Shown here: piece by piece, positions 23,889 through 36,690 of the stretch
How the letters are laid out: each line of letters starts with the position of its first letter
Numbering within the stretch: position 1 is the stretch's first letter
Origin: Byssothecium circinans
Lineage: Eukaryota > Ascomycota > Dothideomycetes > Pleosporales > Massarinaceae
Direction of reading: 5' to 3'
Length of the DNA: 64,000 nucleotides
Assembly (NCBI GenBank): GCA_010015675.1
Contig: ML976997.1
Coordinates: 450,457 to 514,456, forward strand
Notes under the pieces: model-generated
Seen by the model: only the letters and a program-made list of their open reading frames with translations
The model's database searches: none
Told to the model about the DNA's origin: nothing
Translations under genes and position numbers: made by a program

Positions 23889-26800
23889 CTAACTCAGCAT
23901 CCCCTCCAAACTCTCCCCCAAAACCCCCTCAACCTCACCAATCCACCGAACCGTCTCCCTCTCAACGCCCTCGTCGTCATCCTCCCTCAACTCGCTGATA
24001 AAAGGCAGCATCTCCGGCAACAGCGCCAACCACTCCTCGCCCAAGGCGCGCGTCAATTCGCGCTCACAGCGCACCGTGTTGAGGCGCGTGGACGCGTCGT
24101 CGGACCGCAGGGACGTGAGCAGGAGGGCGTTGAGGTCGCGGTGGTTATCTGGGGCGGAGGCGGTGGCGGTGGCTAGGGAGCATATTGCTGTGATGGCGGG
24201 TGCTGAGGAGGAGGAGGAGGAGGAGGAGGAGGAAGGGGGGGAGGGGAAGGTGAGGTGGGAGACGAGGGGGGCGAGGATGGTGGTGAAGTGGGAGGGGGTG
24301 GCCCAGAAGGTGTCTTGGTCGTGGAGGAAGGAGGTTTGGAGGGCGTGGAGGAGGGAGGTGCGGAGGGAGGTGGTGGTGGTAGTGGTGGGGGGTTGGGTGG
24401 AGAGGGTCGTGAGGAGTTTGGAGGCGGGGTCGAGGATGTAGCTTGAGTAGCTTGTTACTATGGACTGGGGGGGTGGTTAGTGATTTATTTCGACGTGGGG
24501 GGTTAGAGGGGGGAGTGGGTGACGTACTTTGAATTTGTCGAAGAAGGCGGCGAGGAACTTGTAGAATGTGATTGAGGATGAGGCGGTGCGATCGACGAGT
24601 TGGGCGAAGAAGGGGCGGAAGGTCGCGTCGTTGAGCTTGAGTGTCATGGCTAGTACGGCTTCTACGAGCGAGTCTTCAAGCTGGTCGATATCGTCGTCGT
24701 CGATGTCTTCTTCGCTGTCGGCAAGGGCTTCGCGAAGCTGGAAGGCCTCGAGGAAGAGACTGAAGAGTGTGGAGCTGGCTTTGACGAGTTGGGATTTGCT
24801 CTTCGCTTCGATTGTCGATCGGATCAAATCGAGCTGCTCGTCCAGTGCCTTTGAAGGGTTAGCAGAGTTGAAGAGGCGCATGTTGTGGTTTACCTCAGAG
24901 CCTTGAGCAATGGCATCAGCCCACACGGACTTGATGGAGTGGAAGACCTCCTGAGCCTCGAGATTCCGCGATATGCTTTGGTGGAACCCGATTCGCTCTT
25001 CATCGCAGGCCTCTTCTAATCCGCCTGCTGCCGACTTTTGTGATAGCTTCAGTGCTGGTTCTAGGTACTCGCGGGTGAACATGAAACCAAGGCGCTGCAC
25101 AGCATTCGTAAGTAAAGCATACACGGCATTGTGCAGTGCGGTATTCTCGTCTTCTATTGCCGTGCCAAGGTATTCGAACACCGTTGGAAGTACCGCGGGA
25201 AGTAACGCGATCGCCTCATCTTCCAATACGTCGACAATGGACGTTAGGCAAAGCAACGACAAGACGCGCACTCTGTCATCGCTGCTGAGCAGCCCCTGTG
25301 AGCCGGACACTGTTGATGCGATAGAAGAAACAATAGCTGTGTCCTTCTTTCCGAACCTTGCAATGATGCTGTCGATGCAGCTTAGCAGAACACGCTTCAC
25401 ATCGACGTCCCGAACAGATACCAGCGTCCCATCAAGCAAAGTCAAGAAAGTTACCAAACTCGTGACAGAGGGCTTGTCATTCTCCTTTACGGTGCTTGCG
25501 CGCACCTCCACTGCTCTAATAGCAGCAATATTGACTTCGTTGTCGTGACTGGCGAGTAGTAGCTCTGCGGACTTGACGAGATCTGGGGTCGGTAACAGAC
25601 TCAGGCACCTGCCTAGTACGCGGCTGCAATTCTGATAGAGCTTCTGCTGCTTTGCTAACGTCTTTGACACGCGAATTATGGTTTCGACGATAGTTGCGAA
25701 AATTGCGCGCGGCTGGGATGAGTCGGTGTTCTTCTTGAACGTCTTAGCAACGTGCGACTGGATTCGTTCGTCCGCGGCAAAGTCCGCGAGGGACGATAAA
25801 AGGTTGTTGAGGACGGTTTCCACCTGGCCTGGCTGCTTCTCGTTCAGGCTGAATAGCGTATCCGCCACCCTGCGCTTCGATCCGGCGGCATCTTCAACGA
25901 GATCCAAGTAGCCCTTGAAAGTCTGGAGAGTGACAGTAGGATCAAAGACGAGCAATAGCTCGACCGAGAACTTCTGCTGTCCTTTGCTGTGTGGGTATCT
26001 ATCGACCAGCAGTGCGAGCACAGCGGAAAGCGCATCTTCAGGACCGAGCGTTCGAGCAAGTTCTGCGAAAAGCTTGAGGCGTCGATGTTCCGGGATGTGC
26101 TCGAAGGCTGCGGTGAAGCTAAGCAGAAGATCGGCAACACCCGCGAGGAAGTTCTTCTGCTTGGAACGCAGAGAAGTGGCTAGTTGAGGCACCACTCGTG
26201 ATATGGTCTTGAAGAGTCAGTATCGGATGCATGATTGAAAGGCGAGGAACATACTTGGTCAACCACATGCGCGGAATAGTCATCTTGTTGACGAAGGAGG
26301 GTCGAACCAATGAAGGTAAAGATAGGCATCAGATTGTGAAGTATCATTTCGGGAACCCAAGATGCGAGAGAGGATATAAGCAATAAGGCCGCGTTCTGCA
26401 CCTGGGGGCTTGTCGAATGCCGTATGCAGTCAACAAGCAAATCAGCTCGTACAGATGCCTGGTACTCTGTAGTATCCTTCTGAGTCTGGCCACCATTAGT
26501 CACATGGTCTTTAGTAGTTCTCATCAGACGTACTTTGATCCGGTTGACTATCGGTGTGAGGGAGCCAAGGACTAAGCCTTGCAAGTACACTAGATCTGAG
26601 CCCGACTGTTGCTTGAGCGGCTGTAAATCGCCGAGAACAGTGAAAAGGCTCTTGAACAACGCCACATGCTCGCCTGGGATTGATCCTTCAATCAGCTCGA
26701 GCACTAACGTAAGCCTACGAAGGAGTCGCGAGATGTCTTCTTGTGAGTGAGCATCAACTCGTGCCATCTCATTGCGGCTGGTTCGCCTCCTCCTCTTTGC

Positions 26801-29441
26801 GGGCGGACCTTCTGGCATTTGTACTGCAGATGGCACGCTGTCGATGAACGATAGAAGAGCTGCTGTGTCCAGTTTGACGTTCCTGAGGGTTTCCAAAGAT
26901 CCGCTTCTGCTCATTTCGCCAAATTCCGTGTCATTGCTCTTGAGAGCGAGATCCAAAAGATCTTGGCTTAGTGATAGCCGAGATTCAGAACGTATTGATG
27001 TCCAGTTCGTGTTCACCCACTCGAAGACGATTTGCATTGCTTGGGTCCGCTCCTTGTTGCATTTACCAGATATGACATCCTTCACAATATTGATGCTTTC
27101 CGCCTCTCTTGGGAGGAGAGCGGCAATATGTGCTCGATCTGCATTTTGGCTTTGAATCTGCTCTTGCTCGCACTTTTGCTCCATATCCATCTTTGGTAGT
27201 GAACACCATGCACGCACAATAGGCAATGCGGTTGTTGAGCGAGCACTCGCTATGGACTTTGCTTGAAGCTTGAAGAGTGGTAGCAGGCGTAGGCGAACGC
27301 TGAGAAGCGGGGTTGAAGAAGTATGGGCACCAATGAAGGCTATGAGTGGACCTCTTAGAGCAGATTTCAAGCCCTTTTTAGAAACCTTGGTAGATGGCGA
27401 GCCTTCGAATACCTCTTTCATGGAAGTAATGACGAAATTGGGGTCCATAGCGCATTCTTCAAGCATGGGGACCAAAGTGGAGAGTAAGCCAGCCAGCTGA
27501 TCGTTGGAGAGATGTGGGATCTTCGAGCCTTTCCCGTACAGATTGGACGAACCCCAAATGGGACAGCTGGACGTTGAATCACTGTTCCTGGCTGATAGCG
27601 CAGCCGTCAGCGTTGCAGCAGAGCGGCGTATAGCAGCGGAAGAGTCCGAAAGCGCATAGAGTAGGTACGGAACCAGGTTCTGTAGATCAACCGGTTGATC
27701 CGAGCGCCTGATGACGGTGGTCGCTGAGCGTAGAGCAGTAACACGGGTGCTGATGGGAGATGAGCTACACCAGATGCGCACAAGAAAGCTGAGATACCGG
27801 GGTTCCGCAAAAGCTTTCTGTTGTTTGAGGTTTTTCGCACTCAGGAACCGGCTCGTGCAATTAGACGAGACCGCTTGTTGGAATGCTGCCAATGTGTCTT
27901 GCAACGATGGGGTATTTGCATCGAGGAAGCTGATTTCAGCAATCTCAGGAGGCAGTATGGCCGGGGCATTGACGGCTCTCTCATCGACGTCCACCATCTC
28001 CTCGTCCTCGTCCTCCAACAATCTATCTTCTTCGATTCCGGCTGATGATCCCAAAATAAGGCCAAGCGATTCTAGGTCTGTGTTGGTCTTCTTCGCCGAT
28101 GCTTCGAGCAACCGTGCGATCGTTGGCTCCTCGCCTAGTTTCGAGACGTAATCGATCAATTCGCCGTGGTGTGCGGAGCCGTGGGCGTCCCCGCGGATAA
28201 CCTGGAGAAGTGCTGAGAAGATCATTGTTAACTGTGGCTCGTCGAGTAGGCGAGCTTCAACGATGTCGCGGAAAATTTGCTGCCTTCCTTCCGAGGCTCC
28301 AATGTCACTAAGAGCTCCCAAAGCGCAACCAAGAGCGAGGCGTTCGACACGACACCGTTTCGAGAGCGATGACAAGATACGGCTCAAATCAGGAATTCTC
28401 AAAAGCCGCTTCGAAACTGCGGCCGGGAGCTGTGCGTCTGAGCGCTCTTCTGCCAAAACTGATAGGCACATGAGGCATGCGTCCAACGTCTCATTTTCCT
28501 GGCTTAGAATTGCCGCCTCCATGAGCGAGTTGAGAATCTTATCCTCGAACGTTGCCTTGGTGACTAGCACAATAACGATCATGTAGCATGCTGTCACAGC
28601 TTCAGCGCCGCTCGAGATCTTCATGCATGTGTTTAGCACTGGGAGAATACGCAGAAGAAGCTCCTCAGTCTTTTGATCGCGCACTTCCTGCCTGCCTGAG
28701 CTTGTCTGATCGTGTATTCCATTGATTGCTTGCGTGGTCACGCTTGACCAGAAAGAGAGCAAGCTCGGCCCTTGATGTCCCGCCTCCAGGACCTTAATGA
28801 CATAGTTCTGCAGCGCATTGAAGAAGGCGGGGGTGTTAACGGCGGTATACACAATCGTCTGCCGTGGCGGATTTGTGGGTGATTGGATGTACGGGTGCAG
28901 GAAGCGCAACGCATGCGATGGATTTGGAGATAGTATGGTGAGAAGCGCAAGGAACCGCGGTGTGTTGTGGTATGGCAGATACGTGAAGACTAAAGTTTCC
29001 GTGTTATATTCGTGGACACTGCTCGTTGTTAGCAGTACTCGTCCTCTACCGCTCAATGTGCGCCTACTGAAATCTTCTAACCAGCCATTCCAGCGCCTTC
29101 TCAGCAGGCTTCAGTAACAGCCGCGGGCCAACCATGGTCATGAAGGCCTCCAGCACACCATTCAGCTTGTCATTTTCTTTCTGTGTCATCTGCGTCCGGT
29201 CCTCGACCTTGCTCTGTTCGCTGAACAAGCTCCGCGAAAACTGCACAAAGCGCGGGTCCAGCGCGCAGAGATCCCGATAGCCCTCATAGCATATGAGATA
29301 GAGGTTATCGAAGGATTGCGAGGCGGCGATTTTGGGTTCAAATAGTAGCGATTTTCCATGCGCGAGCTTCTGCGCCTTGAGGTCGAGCTGGTGGGTGCTC
29401 GTCGCCGCGATGGCTGCGAGCTGCCTCTGGAGCGACGTCAT
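23889..29441 (-). CDS. UTP10: U3 snoRNA-associated protein 10 (HEATR1 homologue)
   Basis: Four exons, 29068-29441, 26255-29018, 24528-26207 and 23889-24464, total 5394 bp and encode 1797 aa, the usual size for fungal Utp10. The introns are 49, 47 and 63 bp. The protein is a HEAT-repeat scaffold of the t-UTP subcomplex, needed in the nucleolus for rDNA transcription and early 18S pre-rRNA processing. The N-terminus MTSLQRQLAAIAA and the block QSFDNLYLICYEGYRDL are typical of the family; the BP28-C-terminal region lies in exons 3-4. The last exon carries nine consecutive Ser codons in a low-complexity stretch near 24210-24235. It is divergent from NRDE2 with a 419-bp shared spacer. Confidence 0.96.
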
Positions 29442-29860
29442 CGTGTAATTATCGAATGCGCTTGTAATTAGGTGTTTTGGGTATAATTTGTGCCTTCCAT
29501 CGGCGGACAGACTGTGCGACTCGGTCGTGGCGGGGTTGACGTCGATGTAGTGAAAGCTAGCGGAACATTTTCAAAATTTCGCGATGCCAAGATTTCGCGG
29601 AGGGCCTGTGCACCTCCGAGGCTATCGATACGGGTAGCACCACACTACACCTCACTTCATCCGCTCGACAGCTAAAGTATCAACCCACTCTTCGAACCCG
29701 ACGAAGGTGAACGGAGCGATGACTGTCTTGAAATTGTCTTCAATTCCAACGTGCAATAAGTCGCGGGCCGACAAACTAACCTCTGGACCCACCTCTACCT
29801 AGCTTCATTCAACCTATTTGGTGAACCAGACCAAATCGTTGCTCCGCTCTTGTTACTGAG
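29442..29860. promoter_or_regulatory. Bidirectional promoter of UTP10 and NRDE2
   Basis: A spacer of 419 bp separates the two start codons. Both genes serve nuclear RNA metabolism, so shared control is plausible. No named element was recognised. Confidence 0.55.
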
Positions 29861-32800
29861 ATGGCAACCAACGTCCCGAAATTCGCAAGCTTCAGGCCCA
29901 AACCTAAGGAGCCTGAACAGTCCACCAAGGAGAGTCCACGGCCAGAAAAGCACGCCAAGTCAAAGACATCGTCCCGAGAGAAAGAGAAGGTGAGAGAAAA
30001 GGAACGACCTAGAGATAGTTCAGGGCGTGAAAAGGATTCTCGTCCCCGCGAACACGATGCAGCGCCCTCGAAAGTCTACTTTAGCGATCGTCGCGGTGAC
30101 CGAGATTTCGCCAAGTACGGCACGTTCAACAAGTATGACGTCCCACCGTATCGTCTATTCGGATATGGTCACGTACTGGGGCTCCCGCTGGGCGCGAAGA
30201 TCGATAGAGACCGCTCTACCGACAAAGAGGTTGTGATCACGCCCCCACAGGGCCAACGACAAAAGCGACTGCTGACCGAGAAACGCATATCGAGGGAGCC
30301 TACTCGATCTGTAAGATTCGTCAAAGTAACTGCAGAGGAAGGCGGCCTAGATGCCGACTTCATTGCAATAGGCAAAAGGAAACGCGAAGGTAGCGACGAA
30401 GACGAAGATGACGATTACCGTCGTCTCGACCGCCCTACATCAGTTACGAAGCCTTCGGATCCAGATGCAGAATATGAGTCTGAAACTGTGGGTGATGCAG
30501 ACTCAGAAGTCACCCAACGAAACGCGATCCTTGTGCGTAGAACCCGGGAAAACCCACAAGATGTACAGGCCTGGCTTGACCTCATTGATCATCAAGAGCC
30601 GATGATGAAAATTGATCGCTCACTATCGGATTTCAACTCATCTGACAAGCAAAACCTCGCCGATATTCGGATATCAACCTATGAACACGCTCTGAAAAAA
30701 ATGACTACTGATGAGGGGAGCCAGGCGAGGCTTTATGCTGGATTGATGGCTGAAGCATCACGGTCCTGGGACGAGTTGCGACTATCCAACAAATGGACAG
30801 AGATCCTTTCAAAGTTTCCCGCTTGTGAACAGCTTTGGATACAATATCTGGACTTTGTTCAGTCTAGCTTCACTACTTTCAAGTATGAAAACTGTCGTAC
30901 AACCTTCTTCAAATGTCTCAAGACTCTGTATAACAGCGAGCAGAAAGGGCAAAAAGATTTCGTACTGCATGTTTTCGTTCGCTTGACGTCGATGATCCAC
31001 CAAGCTGGCTACCAGGAACTCGCTTTAGCGGTATGGCAAGCACTGCTAGAGTTTCAATTATTAAGACCAAAATCACTATTGAACGAATCTCTGAAGGAGT
31101 GTCTGCGATCGTTTGAAGAGTTCTGGGATAGCGAAGTGGCTCGCATAGGCGAAGAAGGCGCAGCTGGCTGGGAGAAGTTTGACCAAAACATATCTCTGCC
31201 TCCGCCTCCCGGCAATGAACCAATCGAAGCTCCTGCTACGACTGCCACCAACATGGATGACTTTTGCAAACAAGAGGTGGAGAACGAGTCTAAGCTAAGG
31301 TATCCTGGACGGACAACCGATGAGCTCGGAGAAGACGATCCATTCCACACAGTCCTCTTCTCGGATATAGAAGAATTTCTAACGCTTGTCCCACAGGACA
31401 CGCCTGCAAAGACTATTCTCAATGCACTACTCTATTTCTGTGGACTACCACCCATTCAAGTCGATAATGATATGAGCGGATATCCGATTGACCCGTTGCT
31501 GCAATGCACGTTTGCGAAAACGTCCTTTGACGGCGGAACTTCCGATACACTCACTCAAATAATGAAGCGGTATTCTTCGGTACCCGTCCAAAGTTGGCAA
31601 AGCACAACGGAACTTCTTTTTACCAAAGCCTTCCCCACATATTCAGGTGTCGTCGAAGCCGTGTTCATACGGCGTCTCCTGAAGCTTCTGGCATTCGATG
31701 TGCCTGCCGATGAAGCACTTGGCGAATACCTTCTCGCACTCGAATCACAGTATTTCCCCACTGAAGCTCAGAAGACTGCGAAGAAGCTGTTAAAGGCTCG
31801 CCCGTCAAGCTTGCGATTATACAATGCGTATGCACTAGCAGAATCGAGAGGCGGTAATTCGGCCAAAGCAGATCAAGTATTCAGCGCTGCACTATCGATG
31901 CAGAAGGACAATTCGCCGTTCTCGACACCAGGAAGCTTGGAGCTTTTCAACAATTGGGTGTGGGAAGCTTTGCGCCAGGGAAAGAGCAATGAAGCCCTAC
32001 AGCGGCTCGTCTCGCCCACAGGCAAGATTGTGGAAGAAACAGTTCCCCAACAGGCCACCTTACTGCGCACGCGAACCGTTCTCAGTGAGCTCACCGAACG
32101 GTCCTTACTCGGCAACGACTTCCCTTCTGCGGTTACAAGTACATCACTATCGGCTCTACTCGCCTATCTCTCCAACAACCAGAACGTCGACATCGCGCTC
32201 AACATCCACACCACCCTCGCGAAATGGTTCACATCACACGCACTCTCCCAAAGCCCTGCCGCTGAACTCCACGCCCAAGCAATCGCCCACTTCCTCGCCC
32301 ACCACGCCACCCACGCCCGCATCGTCAAACCCTCACTCCTCCGAACCACTCTCGAACCACTCCTCGCCTCCTTCCCAAACAACACGATCCTCCTCTCCCT
32401 CTACGCGGCGAACGAAGCACGTTTCTCCATCGACGATCGCGTTCGCGACATGCTGCACAACAATGTCCTCGCGAACCCCAAAGACCGTAGTATTGTCTAC
32501 TGGACCTTCGCAATCCACTACGAAACCCTCCGGGGCCTAGCCTCGGGTTCCACATCCCATTCCATCCGCGCGCTCTACCTCAAAGCCGAAGACGACATCG
32601 GCGCGCACTGTCCGGCGCTGTGGAAACAACACGTCGTCTTCGAAATCGCGGAAGCGCGAAAAGAGAGCGCCAAGTACCCGTCAGCGAAGAAACCCAGAAA
32701 AGACGGAAAGAAGAGGAAAGAGGAGACGAGGGTTGAGGAAGCGTATAAGAGAGTCAAGGATGTTTTCTTCAGGGGAGTGACGATGTTGCCGTGGTGTAAG

Positions 32801-32941
32801 GAGTTTGCGATGATGGCGTTTACGCACCTGGGCAGTGAGTTTTTGAGCGAGGAGGAGAGGAGGAGGGTTTATGGGGTGTTGGCGGAGAAGGAGCTGCGGG
32901 TTTATGTGGAGTTGGTGGGTGGGGGGTTTGTCGCGAATTGA
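29861..32941 (+). CDS. NRDE2: NRDE-2 family protein (DUF1740)
   Basis: One uninterrupted frame of 1026 aa. The N-terminal 100 residues are Lys/Glu/Arg/Ser-rich and disordered. Then follows the family block YFSDRRGDRDFAKYG with DVPPYRLFGYGHVLGL, and from about residue 225 a long alpha-helical region with HAT-like repeats beginning at RTRENPQDVQAWLDLI. NRDE-2 homologues, such as Nrl1 in fission yeast, bind the Mtr4 exosome helicase and spliceosome factors and affect nuclear RNA decay, splicing and RNAi-linked silencing. There is an internal Lys/Arg-rich stretch near residues 940-960. Start and stop are unambiguous. The assignment is strong; the exact role in this species is inferred from the family. 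Confidence 0.93.
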   Translation: MATNVPKFASFRPKPKEPEQSTKESPRPEKHAKSKTSSREKEKVREKERPRDSSGREKDSRPREHDAAPSKVYFSDRRGDRDFAKYGTFNKYDVPPYRLFGYGHVLGLPLGAKIDRDRSTDKEVVITPPQGQRQKRLLTEKRISREPTRSVRFVKVTAEEGGLDADFIAIGKRKREGSDEDEDDDYRRLDRPTSVTKPSDPDAEYESETVGDADSEVTQRNAILVRRTRENPQDVQAWLDLIDHQEPMMKIDRSLSDFNSSDKQNLADIRISTYEHALKKMTTDEGSQARLYAGLMAEASRSWDELRLSNKWTEILSKFPACEQLWIQYLDFVQSSFTTFKYENCRTTFFKCLKTLYNSEQKGQKDFVLHVFVRLTSMIHQAGYQELALAVWQALLEFQLLRPKSLLNESLKECLRSFEEFWDSEVARIGEEGAAGWEKFDQNISLPPPPGNEPIEAPATTATNMDDFCKQEVENESKLRYPGRTTDELGEDDPFHTVLFSDIEEFLTLVPQDTPAKTILNALLYFCGLPPIQVDNDMSGYPIDPLLQCTFAKTSFDGGTSDTLTQIMKRYSSVPVQSWQSTTELLFTKAFPTYSGVVEAVFIRRLLKLLAFDVPADEALGEYLLALESQYFPTEAQKTAKKLLKARPSSLRLYNAYALAESRGGNSAKADQVFSAALSMQKDNSPFSTPGSLELFNNWVWEALRQGKSNEALQRLVSPTGKIVEETVPQQATLLRTRTVLSELTERSLLGNDFPSAVTSTSLSALLAYLSNNQNVDIALNIHTTLAKWFTSHALSQSPAAELHAQAIAHFLAHHATHARIVKPSLLRTTLEPLLASFPNNTILLSLYAANEARFSIDDRVRDMLHNNVLANPKDRSIVYWTFAIHYETLRGLASGSTSHSIRALYLKAEDDIGAHCPALWKQHVVFEIAEARKESAKYPSAKKPRKDGKKRKEETRVEEAYKRVKDVFFRGVTMLPWCKEFAMMAFTHLGSEFLSEEERRRVYGVLAEKELRVYVELVGGGFVAN

Positions 32942-33365
32942 CACTTGGCTTCATGGATCCCCACTGTTTGGTCCGGCCACAACGTAGGATGACAGAAAGT
33001 AAAACGCAGGAAAGATTAATTTTCTCGATGTATAGCTTGGTGCGAACAAGTCAAGATAAGCCTCGAGCGGCTTCGTTCGCTGAAAGATAAACTCAGGAAA
33101 TGTTGGATTAAGCACACTACATATATCCACTCACCGATGAATTCTCATCGGGACTACTTTTGTCCAACAGGAAATAAGCTGTTCAGACTCGCGTCACCAC
33201 CGAAGCTCAGCAACTAGGGGGGTAATAAGGGACTGAATCACCCGTGGATGGGTTTTGTGGAGCATGGTTGCTGGCTTATTTCCGATTTTTTGTTGCTGGG
33301 AGGGACCCTTTCTCTCAAGGGTAGCCTTATCAAAGCTCTATGCAGTGACCAGGTGGCGATTATGC
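32942..33365. other. Intergenic region between convergent genes
   Basis: Lies between the stop codons of NRDE2 (+) and the amidase (-). Nothing was recognised beyond presumed 3' flanks. Confidence 0.6.
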
Positions 33366-35305
33366 TTACAGTTCAGACTTGCCAGTGAACAGAGCGGGCG
33401 GCTGCCGCTTTGGGAAGGTCGCCTCCCAAGCACTCTGGACCTGCACTAAAAGGCTCTCTTGGTGAGCTGTTGCAAGAGCAACGAGACCAAAAGGGCGCCC
33501 GTTGAAGTCCAAGTAGCTCAAGGGAAGGCTGGCAATAGGGTAGCCTGAATAGCATTAGTCTCGAGCGACGAGCGGTGAAGGCATGTGAATGAGCGAACCT
33601 GCGATACCAGCGATGTAGAACAGAGGCCCATCTCCAGGGCCGAGAATGACGTCCACTCCGTTTTCTTTCAGCGTCTTATCGATACCGTTTTCTCGTCCCG
33701 ACCTCCGTGAATGTGACAGGATCTCATCATACTCCTCCTTGCTGATGTTCGACTTCTGGGCTCGGATGAGGCCGTTCTGGTTGTCGTAGCCTACTGGATG
33801 TTAGTCAAAGTGAATTTCCACGCCTAAGTGACAGGGCTGCTGTACGTGGTGGAAGCTCAACATCAGAGTGATCCTTGTTCCACTGAATGAGCTCATCAAG
33901 ACTCTTCACCTTCGAGTTGTCGATGGTGTCAAGGTACTCTTGAAGGACCTTCGCGTAGTCGCTATCTACAAAGAAGTTAGAAATTATTGCTATCGAGCGT
34001 TTGGCATCATACCGAAGCATTTGTCGATAACCTTATCCCCGTTCTGGGCCGCTTCAGCCCAACTAATAAGCGATACTTCCTTCACCTCGACTCTGCCGGC
34101 CAGCTTCTCGTAAGCAGCCCTCACCTCCCTAACCTGAGTGGATTGTTAGCCAAGAAGTGTCCAGAAAGAAGAGGTCGTTAGCCGCAGATAGCACTTACCA
34201 GCTGCTCTGTGGCAATCTTCACAGGCTTGATTGTCTGTTCTCCATGAAGCCAATCCTCTGGATTCAGGACTCCAATCCTGATTGAATCCCACTTGCCAGT
34301 CGCTGCTGAGGCGTATCCACCTTCTGGTATCTTCGTCTTGCTCGGATCAATCAAGACGTCCAACAGATCTGCTAGATCACGTGTCGTTTTCGTCATGGGT
34401 CCTGCGGAGTCGCAGAGTGGAGATACAGGTATCAAACCTGCTTGAGAGACAAGCCCAACAGTTGGCTTCAAAGTATATAGCGCTGCTCGATCCGCGGGCA
34501 TGATAAGAGAACCAATCGTCTCCGCTCCGATGGAGACTGGGGCGAAACCGGCCGAGACGCTGATTGCGGGGCCAGAAGAGGATCCGCCGGGATTCTGCAG
34601 TCTTTTAGTCCGAAGCTTCTCGAGCCTTTGGGCACACTCACGCTGTGTCCGCCAAAAGTATCGTCGTCTCTGAAGCCTCCTCGGACGTAAGCCGATTGGC
34701 CTTGCCCAGACACAGCGCACCAGGCGCAGGGGATTCCCTCCGATCTGTAGAAATTGAGCTCGGACAGACTGGCCTTGCCCAAAATCAACGCGCCAGCATC
34801 AATCAGTCTCTGAGCAACCTCCGCATGGCGGTGTGGGCGCGATCCAGCAAACGCCAGGCTACCTCCGGTAGTATCGAGGCCAAAGTTGGGATGGGTAGCG
34901 ATGTTATCCTTTACACTATCAGACGATACCGAAAAAAGTCCCCTTCGACTCACTACTCACCTTGAGTAATATGGGAATTCCATGTAGTGCGCTGCGCACC
35001 TTTCCCGACTCGCGCTCGTCGTCTAAACGCTTGGCCTCGGCATCTAAGATTTGTCTGGGTGTTGTTGAGATGACGGCGCGTAAGTAGTCGTTATCCTTCG
35101 CGATCCGATTTGAGTAAAGGTCAACTAGAGCAGAAGTAGTCGTCCTGCCTGCGGCCAGATGAGCCTGCAGATCTGCAGCAGTAGCCGTGAAAGGGTCGAT
35201 TGGCGACATGAGGGATTCGGGGCTTAATACGCGCTGCAGAGCGGCGGTAGTAGAGGTGAAGGGAGCGAGAGAGGCTCGAAAAAAAGTAGTCAATTTCTTC
35301 AACAT
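33366..35305 (-). CDS. Amidase-signature family hydrolase
   Basis: Seven exons, 34961-35305, 34642-34908, 34199-34594, 34013-34133, 33846-33965, 33599-33793 and 33366-33544, encode 540 aa. Introns are 47-65 bp. The Ser-cisSer-Lys triad is complete: Lys115 in GIPILLKDN, cis-Ser209 in GGSSSGPA and nucleophile Ser233 in IGSLIMPA, with the canonical spacing of 24 between the two serines. Enzymes of this family hydrolyse amides, including acetamide, fatty acid amides and indole-acetamide; the substrate cannot be deduced. Intron 5 ends in CAGTAG, two tandem acceptors that differ by one codon. Intron 6 uses the weak donor GTTCGC. A second ATG at codon 33 (MSPIDPFTATAADL) could be the real start. Confidence 0.93.
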
Positions 35306-36690
35306 TAGCTAGACTTGCTTGAGTAAGGGAGGGGAGAAAAGCTACTGCCTGGTGAAGAGGAGAAGCGGGGAGCTCCAAGGCTGAGCCTCATACTCGCTGT
35401 GACCGGTTTGCAGGTGCACGTACCCTTCAAACGCCCTTGCTAGTCGTTGGCCAATCGATCGTCGCGTTGCATGCATATGATGCCAGCAAGATAGGCATGA
35501 CCGGAGCCCGTCCACTGGGCTTCAAACAGACACCTCCTCTTACTATTGCGGGTATGGGGTGTGTTGCTGTGACTGGTACAGTATAACCGACCTACGGCCT
35601 TTGGGAAGGACTAATTTGAGGGCCGGTAACCGAAAATCCCAGGAAAATAGACTGCAAGATGTAATGTAAGGCTCACCCAGGGTATATACAATGTCTATCA
35701 CTTTGCTTAATAGATGGCATACCACCCAGGGCTGTGGTGGGGTAAGCGCCCGCGCCTGCAGCGAACAGGTGAAGGACATCCTTTCACCGCCATGTGTTAA
35801 TACGTATCCCTAGCTCGTGACACCAATTCACGCTGCAAAAGCAGAGCTTGTGGTGAAGCATAAAACCCTACCAATCTTGACGTGGTAAGGTGAGCCATGA
35901 CTCCGGGTCTATGACTCTGTCACGTGACCGTCACCCTCCCAACATGGAAGGTTGCATACCCACCTCGTCTTGCTGCTCGATTACACGTATGGATGTACCA
36001 ATACACCAGGCCCTTAAGCAGTTTAGTATGGTTACTTACCTTGGTCGCACGTACCATGGTATTTAATTGGATTTGCGGCCAACATTTTGCAACTACGGAA
36101 GCGATCAACTCCGCGACTACATTCTGCACAGCTTTGGTTGTCCACATTTTAGCCTTCTCTCGCGATTATTCTACTCAGATCATATACTCCTTTGGGAAGG
36201 TAATCATACGTATTCGCAAGCCCGTGAAACCCTTGAAGTTGGGAAATGCATCTAGTGCTGAGTCCCCCTTGTATAAGCTTTACAGAGTTTTTCCCCTAAG
36301 TTCTATGGCTGAAAATTTAATACTGCAACATGCATATGGCCCGCATGCATGACCCTCACCGATCATGCAAAGCCAAGCTGCATGCGGGGTTTCAGCATGG
36401 GTCCTACTCGTATTCTACCAAGACCATATTTGCGCAGGCTGCCAAAGCTGTCTAAAAAGCGCCCAAAAGAAAGTGTGTTGCTGTGGCCAATCAAGCTCGT
36501 GGCTTATACGAGCAAGCACGACGCCAATTAGGCAACCAGAGCTGCACAAATGAGCTGATATGGCACAGCTGCTTAATCCTGGTGCGCAACCAGCAAGAGA
36601 GAGCGCTTTGGAATGATATACCTCGCTGATAATGGTTGGATGAACTCACTTCCATTCAAGTTGACGTCGAAGTTGTCTTCTCATGCCGCC
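35306..36690. other. Left edge of accessory region, no certain gene
   Basis: A 142-codon frame at 35924-36352 has no recognisable domain and an implausible composition, so I do not call it. The rest shows no coding or repeat signal. The promoters of the amidase and the first oxygenase-like gene must lie at its two ends. Confidence 0.5.

Noticed and set aside
35924..36352. 142-codon plus-strand frame
   Set aside because: No domain, no neighbouring exon, ordinary for a 1.4-kb spacer; chance frame more likely.
36613..36690. Upstream in-frame start for oxygenase paralogue A
   Set aside because: The extra 26 residues do not resemble family N-termini; ATG 36691 gives the expected start before the YxxEKPY motif.
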